This document shows, in pieces, positions 1 to 6,364 of a DNA stretch of 8,019 nucleotides; the first letter of the stretch is position 1; every line of letters begins with the position of its first letter. The position numbers and the translations under genes are program-made. Origin of the DNA: Chitinophagaceae bacterium (GTDB lineage Bacteria; Bacteroidota; Bacteroidia; Chitinophagales; Chitinophagaceae); contig JADLEN010000178.1 of the NCBI GenBank assembly GCA_020846105.1, positions 1 to 8,019 of the forward strand, written 5' to 3'. A model generated the notes under the pieces. It was not told where the DNA came from and made no database searches. It saw nothing but the letters and a program-made list of their open reading frames with translations.

Positions 1-1203
1 AATGAAAGTGGATGGCCAGCAGGATACAAAATGTTTACTTTAAATACTCCTTACAATTGGGATACTTCTAAAAACCTCTTGATAGATTTTTGTTACGCGC
101 AAGCTACAGCAGGAACAGGCCCTACTATTAATAACTATAGTACTCCAGGGTTTAATCTTATGCTTAAATCTTATCAGACTTCTGGTGATGTTTGTAGTAA
201 CCCAAGTAGTGAGATAGGTCCTGCGTTTTCTCAAGTATTGACGAAATTTCAAATTGATTTTTGCTCTGCCGGTGATACAGACTTTACATATCTTTGGACT
301 CCTGGTGACTATTTTGAAGATTCTACAATCAAGAAGCCTTTGGTTTACATTGGAGAAGACACTAAAGTTTTTGTAACTACTCGTGGTAGAAATGGTTGCT
401 TGGTAAAGGATTCTTTAAATATTATTGTTCCAAAGAATACAAGGTTTTTAACTCAGGATACTATTATTTGCCTTAACGAGTCCATCCAACTTCGTAGTTA
501 TAATGGTACGCACACTAAGTGGTTTGAGTCTAATGTTGATAATGGAAACATGTATGATGAAGCTAAGTCGTTAAGTTGCGATACTTGTGAGCGAGTGATT
601 GCAAAACCAAATAAATCAACTACATATTATGCCGCAGTTACTAGTTTGGACAATTGTGTTGACACTTTCAGAACTTCTGTAACCGTGAAACCTTTGCCTA
701 CAATTAATATTACTAATAAAGACACCGTGATTAAGTATGGTAAAAGCATAGTATTAAATGTCTTTGGTGGTACTCAATACTATTGGACTCCAATGGCTGG
801 TTTAAGCAATCCTAATAATGTTAATCCTACTGCAAGCCCCTTGGTAACTACTACTTATAAAGCTGTGGGTGTTGGAACTAATGGTTGTAGAGGTGAAGAT
901 AGTGTGAGGGTAACTATCGATTATAAAAGCCCGATTAGTGTTCCAACGGCATTTACTCCAAATGGTGATGGTAAGAATGATAAATTCCGTTTATTAGGGG
1001 TTACTTTCCAAACATTGACTGAATTCAGAGTTTTTAATCGTTGGGGTGCTGAGGTATTCTCCACAAAAGACATCAATGATGGATGGGATGGTACCTATAA
1101 TGGTAAACTAATGGATATGGGTGTATTTAATTACATTATTCGAGTTGGTTTCCCAGACGGTGGAACTGAAACGTACAAAGGTGATGTTACACTAATTCGA
1201 TAA
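1..1203 (+). CDS. T9SS type B (gliding-motility-associated) sorting-domain surface protein, 3' part
   Basis: The frame is open from base 1, so this is the last 400 residues of a larger protein; the ATG at 31 is internal. The first visible stretch has a TPYNWDTSKNLLIDFCYAQ pattern, like the W-x-GTSN-(I/L)-x-(V/I)-E-x-CF segment I know from beta-sandwich domains of large Bacteroidota surface proteins. Next come about three Ig/PKD-like units. Unit one covers about 92-143 (YLWTPGDYF ... GCLVKDSLNIIV). Unit two covers about 150-230 (SCDTC, then KSTTYYAAV and DNCVDTF). Unit three covers about 233-307 (YYWTPMAGLSNP ... TTTYKAV ... GCRGEDSVRVTI). The last 88 residues are a type B C-terminal sorting domain. 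By family knowledge such proteins cross the outer membrane through T9SS and stay on the cell surface or are released, often as adhesins or large modular proteins. The exact role cannot be told, because the N-terminal domains lie outside the window. A strong terminator follows directly. Confidence 0.9.
   Translation, partial: NESGWPAGYKMFTLNTPYNWDTSKNLLIDFCYAQATAGTGPTINNYSTPGFNLMLKSYQTSGDVCSNPSSEIGPAFSQVLTKFQIDFCSAGDTDFTYLWTPGDYFEDSTIKKPLVYIGEDTKVFVTTRGRNGCLVKDSLNIIVPKNTRFLTQDTIICLNESIQLRSYNGTHTKWFESNVDNGNMYDEAKSLSCDTCERVIAKPNKSTTYYAAVTSLDNCVDTFRTSVTVKPLPTINITNKDTVIKYGKSIVLNVFGGTQYYWTPMAGLSNPNNVNPTASPLVTTTYKAVGVGTNGCRGEDSVRVTIDYKSPISVPTAFTPNGDGKNDKFRLLGVTFQTLTEFRVFNRWGAEVFSTKDINDGWDGTYNGKLMDMGVFNYIIRVGFPDGGTETYKGDVTLIR
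940..1200 (+). other. T9SS type B C-terminal sorting domain (gliding_CHP / CHU_C type)
   Basis: This is the export signal of the preceding gene. It begins with VPTAFTPNGDGKNDKFR, continues with the hallmark FRVFNRWGAEVF and DGWDGTYNGK, then GVFNYIIRV, and ends YKGDVTLIR at the stop codon. This order (FTPNGDG, then FNRWG-x-x-VF, WDG, GxFxY, and G-x-x-T-L-x-R) is that of the type B T9SS domain. By family knowledge, type B domains generally need a partner of the PorP/SprF kind for secretion; no such gene is visible here. Confidence 0.93.
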
Positions 1204-1219
1204 TCTATTTTTCATATTT

Positions 1220-1250
1220 AAAAGCGGTAGCAAAATGCTACCGCTTTTTT
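1220..1250 (+). terminator. Intrinsic (Rho-independent) terminator after the T9SS cargo gene
   Basis: The sequence AAAGCGGTAGC (1221-1231), a five-base AAAAT loop and GCTACCGCTTT (1237-1247) form a perfect 11-bp stem, extendable by one A-T pair. The T run reaches 1250. The stem starts 16 bases after the TAA stop. The flanking A and T runs mean it could also act on the opposite strand, but no gene converges on it there. Confidence 0.93.
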
Positions 1251-1286
1251 ATTGTGCTGATGTCTAGTTTATACGAAATATAAAGT

Positions 1287-1294
1287 TACTTTTG
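1287..1294 (+). promoter_or_regulatory. Bacteroidota-type -7 promoter element for the amino-sugar cassette
   Basis: TACTTTTG fits the Bacteroidota sigma-factor -7 consensus TAnnTTTG exactly. It lies between the terminator of the upstream gene and the ATG at 1315, with 20 bases between element and start codon. No TTG at the usual -33 spacing is visible, so the upstream half is weak. The leader is A/T-rich and has no Shine-Dalgarno sequence. Confidence 0.62.
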
Positions 1295-1314
1295 CACCTT
1301 TAATATTTGTTCTT

Positions 1315-2604
1315 ATGTATATTAGAGTGCTTAATAAAGATGCTAAAGTAGCCTTAGTAGGGCTTGGCTATGTTGGCTTGCCGATCGCATTAGCTTTTGC
1401 AAAAAAAATAAGTGTAATTGGCTTCGACATAAACGAAGCTAGAGTAGAAATGATGCGAAATGCAAAAGATCCAAGCAACGAATTGGACTCTTCCGCTTTT
1501 GATGATTGTGATATTGAATTTACTAACGACATCGAAGTATTAAAGCAAGCTAATTTCTATATAGTTGCAGTACCAACACCTGTAGACGACCATAATGTAC
1601 CTGATCTTACCCCAGTATTGAAAGCATCTGAAACACTGGGAAAGGTGATCAAAAAGGGCGATTATGTCGTGTTTGAATCTACTGTATATCCTGGCTGTAC
1701 CGAAGAAGATTGCTTACCCGTGATTGAAAAAATATCGGGATTGAAAGCAGGTGTCGATTTTAAATATGGCTATTCCCCAGAAAGGATAAACCCAGGTGAT
1801 AAAGTGCACACGCTAGAAAATGTTGTGAAGGTTGTTTCTGGTTCCGACTCAGAATCATTAGACGTAATTGCCAAAGTATATGAGTTGGTAGTTAAAGCAG
1901 GTGTTCATCGTGCATCGTGTGTAAAAGTTGCGGAAGCTGCTAAAATTATAGAAAATACTCAGCGTGATTTGAATATAGCATTGATGAATGAATTGTCTGT
2001 TATTTTTGATAAAATGGGCATCAATACATATGAAGTTTTGGAAGCTGCTGGAACGAAATGGAATTTCTTAAAATTTTATCCTGGTCTAGTAGGTGGTCAT
2101 TGCATCGGTGTGGATCCTTATTACCTTACTTACAAATCTTCCCAGTTGGGTTACAACTCACGCGTGATATTGGCAGGAAGAACGATAAACGATGAGATGG
2201 CTGCTTATGTGGCAAAGAAAACGGTGCAAGCTATCATTAAATCGGGTGCCAATATTGGAGCATCCAAGGTATTGATAATGGGTTGTACTTTTAAAGAGAA
2301 TGTTTCGGATATTCGCAACTCGAAAGTTGCAGATGTGGTGAAAGAACTTCAGGGCTATAATGTAACGGTACACGTTACAGATACGCACGCAGATTCCGCT
2401 GAATTGCTGCACGAGTACGGCTTTGGGCTTGAAACTGAAATTTCACGCGATTACGATGCCGTAATTGTAGCTGTCAATCATACCGCATATTTAGAGTTTG
2501 ATGAAAATTATTTCCTTTCCATTGCAAAACCAAATGCTTTGTTGGTCGATTTGAAAGGTATTTATAAAGAAAAAATTAAGCAGCTAAAATACTGGAGTTT
2601 ATAA
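1315..2604 (+). CDS. tviB: UDP-N-acetyl-hexosamine 6-dehydrogenase (TviB/WbpO type nucleotide sugar dehydrogenase)
   Basis: A 429-residue NAD-dependent enzyme of the UDP-glucose/GDP-mannose dehydrogenase family. It oxidises C6 of a UDP-HexNAc twice to the uronic acid in the cytoplasm. The N-terminal Rossmann domain has GLGYVGLP (16-23), then AVPTPV (85-90) and ESTVYPG (121-127). YSPERINPGD (153-162) fits the substrate-binding region. The middle helical domain has KIIENTQRDLNIALMNE (210-226). The catalytic cysteine is C263 in GGHCIGVDPYYL. The C-terminal UDP-binding domain has CTFKEN (324-329) and DIRNSK (332-337). The ERINPGD and GGHCIGVDPYYL versions match the TviB/WbpO branch (UDP-GlcNAc/UDP-GalNAc) better than plain UDP-glucose dehydrogenases. 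The next gene is a matching 4-epimerase 4 bases downstream. The acceptor, GlcNAc or GalNAc, cannot be fixed from sequence alone. The start is the only ATG close behind the -7 element, and MYIRVLNKDAKVALVGLGYVG has normal spacing before the Rossmann motif. Confidence 0.9.
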   Translation: MYIRVLNKDAKVALVGLGYVGLPIALAFAKKISVIGFDINEARVEMMRNAKDPSNELDSSAFDDCDIEFTNDIEVLKQANFYIVAVPTPVDDHNVPDLTPVLKASETLGKVIKKGDYVVFESTVYPGCTEEDCLPVIEKISGLKAGVDFKYGYSPERINPGDKVHTLENVVKVVSGSDSESLDVIAKVYELVVKAGVHRASCVKVAEAAKIIENTQRDLNIALMNELSVIFDKMGINTYEVLEAAGTKWNFLKFYPGLVGGHCIGVDPYYLTYKSSQLGYNSRVILAGRTINDEMAAYVAKKTVQAIIKSGANIGASKVLIMGCTFKENVSDIRNSKVADVVKELQGYNVTVHVTDTHADSAELLHEYGFGLETEISRDYDAVIVAVNHTAYLEFDENYFLSIAKPNALLVDLKGIYKEKIKQLKYWSL

Positions 2605-2608
2605 ATTC

Positions 2609-3589
2609 ATGAGTTTATTTCACACTAAAGATATTAGTCAAAAATCGTTTTTAATAACAGGTGGTGCTGGCTTTATTGGCTCGCATATTGTAGATTATTT
2701 ACTAAAAAATGGTGCAGGAAAAGTGCGCGTTTTGGATAATTTGTCTACTGGTTTGCAATCGAATATTGATTTATTTTCCAAGCATCCCAATTATGAATTT
2801 GTTAAAGGTGATGTCAGGAAATATATTGATTGTTTAGCTGCTTGCGATGGTATAGATTTTGTAAGTCATCAAGCAGCATTGGGTTCTGTGCCGCGTTCTG
2901 TAAATGATCCAATAGCGAGCAATGAAGTGAATGTAACAGGAGTTCTGAATATGCTGACAGCTGCCAAAGATGAAAATGTTAAAACTTTTGTGTATGCATC
3001 TTCATCGGCGGTTTATGGCGATGAACCAAATTTGCCAAAAGTAGAAGAACGTATTGGCAATCCACTTTCGCCTTACGCTGTTACAAAAAAAGCAAATGAA
3101 TTGTATGCCGATGTTTTTTACAAATTATATGGCATGAACATTTTGGGCTTTCGATATTTTAATGTTTTTGGTGCACGCCAAGACCCTAACGGTCCTTATG
3201 CTGCAGTGATGCCATTGTTTGTAAGTGGCATCATTAATAATACTCCGGTTTATATTAACGGTGATGGTGAGCAAACACGAGATTTTACCTATGTAGATAA
3301 TGCAGTGCAGATTAATATCAAAGGAATGTTGAACGAGAATCCTGCTGCTTTTGGACAGGTATATAATGTAGCTGTTGGGGAAAAATTTTCGGTCAACTAT
3401 TTGTACAACGCCATACGTGAATTATTAAATATACCCCACGAAGCAACTTATAGACAAGAGCGCGAAGGCGACATTCGCAACTCGCTTGCTGATATTTCCA
3501 AAGCTAAAAATCTACTTGGATATGACCCTAAATATCGTTTTGAAGATGGCTTGAAACTTACGGTGGATTATTTTCGAAAATTGAATTAA
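2609..3589 (+). CDS. wbpP: UDP-N-acetylglucosamine 4-epimerase (WbpP/TviC type, extended SDR)
   Basis: A 326-residue extended short-chain dehydrogenase/reductase that inverts C4 of UDP-GlcNAc or UDP-GlcNAcA to the galacto form, using bound NAD. The Rossmann motif is TGGAGFIGSH (17-26), and LDNLSTG (42-48) follows. HQAALGSVPRSVNDP (87-101) is very close to the WbpP/TviC signature as I remember it. SSSAVYG (131-137) holds the catalytic Ser/Thr position and Y156-x-x-x-K160 (SPYAVTKK) the catalytic Tyr and Lys. FRYFNVFGARQDPNGPYAAV (181-200) and GDGEQTRDFTYVDN (218-231) line the nucleotide-sugar site. Only 4 bases separate it from the dehydrogenase stop, so the two are surely co-transcribed and probably work in sequence, giving UDP-GalNAcA. 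Related epimerases acting on non-acetylated UDP-glucose are a less likely alternative, given the HQAALGSVPRS version. No terminator is visible behind it. Confidence 0.88.
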   Translation: MSLFHTKDISQKSFLITGGAGFIGSHIVDYLLKNGAGKVRVLDNLSTGLQSNIDLFSKHPNYEFVKGDVRKYIDCLAACDGIDFVSHQAALGSVPRSVNDPIASNEVNVTGVLNMLTAAKDENVKTFVYASSSAVYGDEPNLPKVEERIGNPLSPYAVTKKANELYADVFYKLYGMNILGFRYFNVFGARQDPNGPYAAVMPLFVSGIINNTPVYINGDGEQTRDFTYVDNAVQINIKGMLNENPAAFGQVYNVAVGEKFSVNYLYNAIRELLNIPHEATYRQEREGDIRNSLADISKAKNLLGYDPKYRFEDGLKLTVDYFRKLN

Positions 3590-3613
3590 TAAACTGAATC
3601 CTATTTACGTTTG
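3581..3613 (+). promoter_or_regulatory. Bacteroidota-type promoter for dtd-tadA
   Basis: TACGTTTG (3606-3613) fits the -7 consensus TAnnTTTG. A TTG at 3581-3583 lies 22 bases upstream, within the 17-23 base spacing known for the -33 element. The -33 part overlaps the end of the epimerase gene. Only 13 bases separate the -7 element from the first ATG of dtd. This suggests dtd-tadA can be expressed independently of the sugar cassette; read-through is also possible, since no terminator lies between them. Confidence 0.65.
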
Positions 3614-3626
3614 TTTTTATCTTGAA

Positions 3627-4082
3627 ATGATGAAAGTAGTTATTCAGCGTGTTTCTGAGGCAGTTTTATCTATAAATAGTAATGAACAGAGTACCATTGG
3701 AAAAGGCTTAGTTGTTTTGCTTGGCTTAGCTATTTCGGATACTGTAAGTGATGCCGATTGGCTTTGTAAAAAGATAATTTCTCTTCGTATTTTTGGCGAT
3801 GAAAATGGGTTGATGAATAAGTCTATTTTAGAAATTGAAGGTGACATTTTATTAGTTAGCCAATTTACACTTATTGCCGCCTATAAAAAAGGTAATCGTC
3901 CGTCATTTATCAATGCTGCTCGTCCCGAACAGGCTATACCTTTATACGAATATTGTATCCAAAAATTAAATGAACTATTAGGTAAAACTATCTCCACTGG
4001 CGTGTTTGGTGCCGATATGCAAGTTTCATTAACCAATGATGGTCCCGTAACAATAGTAATGGATTCTCAAAATAAAGAATAG
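3627..4082 (+). CDS. dtd: D-aminoacyl-tRNA deacylase
   Basis: A 151-residue cytoplasmic enzyme that hydrolyses D-amino acids (such as D-Tyr) and glycine from mischarged tRNA, so they do not enter translation. It has the family's N-terminal KVVIQRVSEA (3-12), the SQFTL motif (78-82), the KKGNRPSF loop (87-94) and the NDGPVTI motif (137-143) with the Gly-cisPro pair G139-P140 that gives chiral selection. Length is normal for bacterial Dtd (about 145-150). Two adjacent ATG codons (3627 and 3630) could serve as start; the second gives the more typical MKVVIQRV beginning, and I keep the first as the outer limit. A -7 promoter element ends 13 bases upstream. tadA starts 3 bases after the stop, so the two genes form an operon. 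Confidence 0.95.
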   Translation: MMKVVIQRVSEAVLSINSNEQSTIGKGLVVLLGLAISDTVSDADWLCKKIISLRIFGDENGLMNKSILEIEGDILLVSQFTLIAAYKKGNRPSFINAARPEQAIPLYEYCIQKLNELLGKTISTGVFGADMQVSLTNDGPVTIVMDSQNKE

Positions 4083-4085
4083 ATA

Positions 4086-4526
4086 ATGCTCGATGATAAC
4101 CATTTTATGAAAGAGGCGCTACGCCTTGCCCATTTAGCCTATGATGCAGGAGAAATTCCTGTGGGTGCAGTAGTAGTTTGGGGTGAAAAAATTATCGGTA
4201 GAGGGTATAATCAAGTAGAGCAATTGTGCGATAGTACCGCACATGCTGAGATGCTGGCTATCACGGCTGCTTGCAATACGATAGGTGCAAAATATTTGAT
4301 GGAAGCCACGCTTTACGTCACACTAGAGCCTTGCCTGATGTGCGCTGGTGCTGCTTTTTGGAGCAAAGTTGGTCGAATTGTTTTTGGCGCTTCAGACGTC
4401 AAAAATGGCTACAAACGCATTGCTGGAACTCAAAATCCGTTCCATCCAAAAGCATCAATTTCTTATGGCATTTTGGAGCAAGATTGTGCACAACTTATGA
4501 AGGATTTTTTTGCCGCAAGGCGATAG
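4086..4526 (+). CDS. tadA: tRNA-specific adenosine deaminase (wobble A34 to inosine)
   Basis: A 146-residue zinc deaminase of the CDA/TadA family. It converts A34 of tRNA-Arg(ACG) to inosine, so that one tRNA reads CGU, CGC and CGA codons. The zinc and proton-shuttle site is H53-A-E55 (STAHAEMLAI) with P82-C83-L-M-C86 (TLEPCLMCAGA). GEIPVGAVVV (22-31) and N42 in RGYNQV are also typical of TadA. The start at 4086 puts DDNHFMKEALRLA in the same place as the N-terminus of characterised TadA proteins, so M8 (4107) is unlikely to be the start. Related nucleoside deaminases such as guanine deaminase share the zinc site, but the EIPVGAVVV and TLEPCLMCAGA context favours TadA. Placement directly behind dtd, another tRNA enzyme, agrees. 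The gene ends 19 bases before the convergent hemD stop. Confidence 0.9.
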   Translation: MLDDNHFMKEALRLAHLAYDAGEIPVGAVVVWGEKIIGRGYNQVEQLCDSTAHAEMLAITAACNTIGAKYLMEATLYVTLEPCLMCAGAAFWSKVGRIVFGASDVKNGYKRIAGTQNPFHPKASISYGILEQDCAQLMKDFFAARR

Positions 4527-4545
4527 AGCAATAGATAGATTTTAT

Positions 4546-5436
4546 TTATTTTTTTCTACCCTTTTTATTTACTTCTAAAAACATGTCAAGTGCAGCAGCC
4601 ATAGATGGTGCTCCAGGAGACGGAGCAGCCATATCTAATCTCAAATTTGCGTCTAGTATCGCTTTTGCAGTTGGTGTGCCAAAGGATGCAATAATGGTGT
4701 CCCCTTGATTGAATTTAGGAAAATAATCAAACAATGTTTGGATACTCAATGAACTGAAAAATAGCAACAGATCATACTTCTTTTTCATCAGTACTTTAAT
4801 ATCGTTGCTTACAGTGCTATATAGTGTTGCCTCCGAAAATGAGATTTTATTTTTTTCCAAAAATAGTTGAATCTCACTCTTCCCGTTATCTGCTGTTGGC
4901 AGTATATAATGCTCTTTGTGCTTGTGTTTTGCAATCACTTCTAATAGCCCATCTGTAGTGCCATCTGCGCTGAAAAATACTTTTCGCTTCCTATACAAAA
5001 TATATTTTTGTAGGTATAAAGCAATTGCTTCTGAAGTGCAAAAATATTTCATGTCTTGCGATATTTTAAGTTTTATCTCATCGCAAATTCTAAAAAAATG
5101 TTCTACCGCATTTCTACTTGTAAATATAATTGCTGAATGGGCAGCAATATCTACCTTCTGTTTTTTAAAATCGCGCCCATCTATGCCTTCTAGTTTTACA
5201 AATGCGAAAAACTCAATAAGTACATTGTATTTTTTCGCTATTTCAAAATAGGGTGATTTTTCCGTTTCGGGCTTGGGCAAAGTAACTAATACGGAATGAA
5301 CCTCCTTTAATGGTTCATTCACTTTGACGGTGGATTTTTTGGGAGCAGTTTCAACTTTTGTTTTGGTTGGAGAAGCTACTTTGGCTGGTGCTTTTTTTAC
5401 TGCTTTCTTTTTGGGTGCTGCAACTACTTTCGCCAT
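4546..5436 (-). CDS. hemD: Uroporphyrinogen-III synthase with a Lys/Ala/Pro-rich N-terminal tail
   Basis: A 296-residue protein whose residues 46-290 match the Bacteroidota form of uroporphyrinogen-III synthase, which closes hydroxymethylbilane to uroporphyrinogen III for heme, siroheme and cobalamin. Recognised stretches are VTLPKPETEKSPYF (51-64), IIFTSRNAVEHFFR (103-116), MKYFCTSEAIALYLQKY (129-145), FGTPTAKAI (252-260) and RLDMAAPSPGAPSMAAAL (266-283). Two alternating alpha/beta halves are expected from the family. The family is weakly conserved overall, so the call rests on these lineage-specific stretches. Residues 1-45 are a low-complexity basic tail with repeated APKK/KKAPAK units, about 13 Lys against 3 Glu. 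No later ATG exists before M129; a GTG at V39 is the only near alternative start I see. The ATG start keeps the tail and I prefer it. The gene follows the DUF4271 gene by 55 bases and I see no -7 consensus in that gap, so it is probably co-transcribed with it. No other heme-pathway gene lies in the window. Confidence 0.85.
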   Translation of the reverse strand: MAKVVAAPKKKAVKKAPAKVASPTKTKVETAPKKSTVKVNEPLKEVHSVLVTLPKPETEKSPYFEIAKKYNVLIEFFAFVKLEGIDGRDFKKQKVDIAAHSAIIFTSRNAVEHFFRICDEIKLKISQDMKYFCTSEAIALYLQKYILYRKRKVFFSADGTTDGLLEVIAKHKHKEHYILPTADNGKSEIQLFLEKNKISFSEATLYSTVSNDIKVLMKKKYDLLLFFSSLSIQTLFDYFPKFNQGDTIIASFGTPTAKAILDANLRLDMAAPSPGAPSMAAALDMFLEVNKKGRKK

Positions 5437-5491
5437 TTGTTAATTAAGACTGTAACGTGTTTAGGTATACGTTTATGAGGTTTATTAATGC

Positions 5492-6355
5492 TTATAATAG
5501 CAGCATTACTATCTTCAAAATCACTACCATAGGTAATATTTCGAAAGCGCAAAGGTACATAAAAAAATGAAACACACTATTTTGGAAAATTTGAGCTAAA
5601 ATACTCCAAGACCTGAAGTATCTATTTACAAATAACAGTATTAGAATCACCGCAGAAATTACTACTAAGGTGAATCGAAACTTTAAATCTAAAAAAGCAA
5701 AACCCACAAGAAAGGGTAAAAGTGTTATTCCGATAATTTTATTTGTAAGAAACACATTGAAATTGTATTGTTCGGCTGCTTGATCTTTATTAAATGTCCA
5801 ACCTGCAAATTGCACGAAAAGATATTTGCCTGCATATACAAGCACAGTGCCTACTGTAATAAGGCCAATGGCAAGGCCGCTAGGAATACTAGCAAAACGC
5901 CAATCTACATTGATGGTTATTAAATAGTAGAAGTATATGCCTATTACAATGGTTGACAACAAGTTCATCAGCAAATTGGCTATTGCTGCTGATTGTATTA
6001 GCTCTTTTATTTGGCGGCTGCCTAAGGTAGGGTTAATAAATGCACGCCATACGTCATTAAAAAATTTAGGATTGTTTGTTTTAAACAGCCCCCAAACGCC
6101 TAGCAATAAAAGCAAGAAATAAAAATCACTTGTGTCGTTATGTACAATTCTTTTTGGGGTAATATATTGTCGAGTTGGTTTTTTTTCTGTTGCTAAGGCC
6201 ATTACTACTAGGCTGTCAACAAATTTTTGATTAATGGTTTCATTCTCTATTTGGCCCACAATCACAGCATATTTTGAAATATTTACCTGTGCAAAAGTGT
6301 GTATCGGGAGGCTTGCCGAACAAAACAATAAAATTAGAAAAAATAAAACACGCAT
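5492..6355 (-). CDS. DUF4271 family integral membrane protein
   Basis: A 287-residue protein counted from the ATG at 6355. An in-frame TTG at 6367 would add four residues, but it lies inside the -7 promoter element and is rejected. Residues 1-23 (MRVLFFLILLF ... HTFAQ) look like a signal peptide cleaved near FA-Q. A soluble extracytoplasmic stretch to about 77 follows. Then come about six hydrophobic segments, roughly 78-91, 126-146, 161-176, 207-221, 228-243 and 262-287. The end, FHFFMYLCAFEILPMVVILK (262-281), is the conserved signature of DUF4271, a family I know only from Bacteroidota. Its function is unknown. It commonly sits directly upstream of hemD in this phylum, as here, which suggests a shared task or simply shared regulation. 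A dedicated promoter lies 10 bases upstream. No catalytic motif is evident. Confidence 0.83.
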   Translation of the reverse strand: MRVLFFLILLFCSASLPIHTFAQVNISKYAVIVGQIENETINQKFVDSLVVMALATEKKPTRQYITPKRIVHNDTSDFYFLLLLLGVWGLFKTNNPKFFNDVWRAFINPTLGSRQIKELIQSAAIANLLMNLLSTIVIGIYFYYLITINVDWRFASIPSGLAIGLITVGTVLVYAGKYLFVQFAGWTFNKDQAAEQYNFNVFLTNKIIGITLLPFLVGFAFLDLKFRFTLVVISAVILILLFVNRYFRSWSILAQIFQNSVFHFFMYLCAFEILPMVVILKIVMLLL

Positions 6356-6364
6356 ATTCCAAGG

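Noticed and set aside
31..33. ATG as start codon of the T9SS cargo gene
   Set aside because: The frame is open upstream to base 1, there is no signal peptide after the ATG, and the surrounding sequence continues one domain.
2158..2412. Minus-strand open frame of 84 codons inside the dehydrogenase gene
   Set aside because: It lies entirely antisense to a well-conserved enzyme and has no family features, so it is a shadow frame.
4271..4534. An 87-codon open frame on the + strand inside and past tadA
   Set aside because: It overlaps tadA almost fully in another frame. TadA has all its catalytic motifs, while this product has no recognisable pattern.
4511..4556. Possible terminator between tadA and hemD (GCC-GCAA-GGC mini-hairpin, then a T-rich run)
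   Set aside because: The stem is only 3-4 bp, lies inside the tadA coding end, and is about 20 bases from the T-rich run. It is too weak to call on either strand.
4916..5251. Plus-strand open frame of 111 codons opposite hemD
   Set aside because: It is antisense to the recognised HemD body. Its Ser/Phe-rich product reflects the Lys- and Glu-rich codons of the other strand.
5437..5491. AACGT ... ACGTT inverted repeat in the gap before hemD as an operator
   Set aside because: Only five base pairs with a 10-base spacer in AT-rich DNA; this can easily occur by chance, and no regulator is suggested.
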